Origin: Desulfatirhabdium butyrativorans
Lineage (GTDB): Bacteria; Desulfobacterota; Desulfobacteria; Desulfobacterales; JAIFKL01
Direction of reading: 5' to 3'
Assembly (NCBI GenBank): GCA_022736535.1
Contig: DZCT01000026.1
Location: forward strand, 1-20,168
DNA length: 20,168 nucleotides
How positions within the stretch are numbered: position 1 is the first letter of the stretch; every line of letters starts with the position of its first letter. Positions 19,790 through 20,168 of the stretch are shown here, in pieces. The notes beneath the pieces were generated by a model, which saw nothing but the letters and a program-made list of their open reading frames with translations, ran no database searches and was not told the DNA's origin. The position numbers and the translations under genes were made by a program.

Positions 19790-20168
19790 ATTTTCAAATT
19801 TTGGCAGAATAACGGTGTGCGGCTTCTGTTTCGCGGGGATGACCGTCTGCTGCTCATGTTCATCGGCATCATTGTCGGCTTATGCAGCGGACTGGCTGCC
19901 ATTGCGCTGAACCGTTCCCTTATCGCAATGTTAGACTGGCTTCATCCCTATCGGCATCTGTGGTGGGCAATTGCTTTGCCGGGCATCGGCGCGGCATTTT
20001 CCTCTTTGTTTCTTAATAAAATTGTAAAAGAAGGCGCGGGTCACGGCGTGCCGGAAGTCATTTACAGCGTCTCGCGCTACGGCGGACTGCTGCGGTTCCG
20101 CTCCGGCTTTTCCCGGCTCATCTCCAGTTGCCTGACCATCGGCAGCGGCGGCTCCGCAGGACCCGAGG
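19790..20168 (+). CDS. ClC-family chloride channel/transporter, 5' end (cut by the window)
   Basis: The first ~126 residues of a ClC membrane protein. The reading frame (codons in phase with 19802) gives FKFWQNNGVRLLFRGDDRL, a first helix LLMFIGIIVGLCSGLAAIAL, then WWAIALPGIGAAFSSLF, GHGVPEVIYSVSRYGG, and finally GSGGSAGPE, the selectivity-filter motif of the family at the very end of the window. Later transmembrane helices, and CBS domains if any, are outside. There is no ATG before the first helix. The open frame begins after TAG 19766. AGGAGG (19780-19785) precedes an in-frame ATT at 19790 by four bases, and GTG 19817 is the alternative without a ribosome binding site. The start is therefore uncertain. 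Confidence 0.88.
   Translation, partial: MFKFWQNNGVRLLFRGDDRLLLMFIGIIVGLCSGLAAIALNRSLIAMLDWLHPYRHLWWAIALPGIGAAFSSLFLNKIVKEGAGHGVPEVIYSVSRYGGLLRFRSGFSRLISSCLTIGSGGSAGPE

Overview
The window reads as a piece of a Gram-negative, probably anaerobic, chromosome of moderate GC. The tandem acyl-CoA ligases, the flavoredoxin-like flavin reductase and above all the many families of intergenic palindromes resemble large, repeat-rich Desulfobacterota genomes (Desulfonema/Desulfococcus-like). That placement is inference from general knowledge, not from any search. There is no rRNA, tRNA or CRISPR array, and no intact transposase.

Layout. 1-1400: an orphan periplasmic ligand-binding protein whose start abuts a perfect 28-bp palindrome. 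1500-2030: an AT-rich regulatory region with a convincing sigma-54 promoter, several dyads and a truncated solute-binding-protein gene. 2031-5934: flavin reductase plus two class-I acyl-CoA ligases in one direction, separated by heptamer-phased repeats. 5935-6540: an attC-like folded site followed by a small DUF2809-like membrane protein. 6586-10485: a minus-strand block with (in transcription order) an MltB-type lytic transglycosylase, a secreted dockerin-like/glutamine-amidotransferase-like protein, hicB, hicA, a PLDc_N-type small membrane protein and coaE. 10942-13765: the plus-strand housekeeping trio radA, rlmE and yebC. 14090-16416: a minus-strand block with an HsdR-N-domain protein, a nucleoside deaminase, a two-TM protein with a poly-Asp tail and a translationally coupled YkgJ-type cysteine-cluster protein. 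16983-20168: gdhA, an HTH-EIIA fusion and the 5' end of a ClC chloride channel.

The genes are mostly ordinary. What stands out is the DNA between them. At least eight families of short palindromic elements occupy nearly every intergenic gap. Some carry terminal inverted repeats, one has a clear 8-bp target duplication, and one is nested inside another. Several are phased in heptamers, and two hairpin families change both stem strands together between copies, so structure is conserved over sequence. Some gene 3' ends run into these elements and take their stop codon from them.

The best leads for something undescribed are the covarying TCCGGAGTGC hairpin family, the TIR/TSD-bearing non-coding element at 19520-19691, the heptamer-phased hairpins, and the lone attC-like site. 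All are visible in the sequence, but their mobility or function is inferred.
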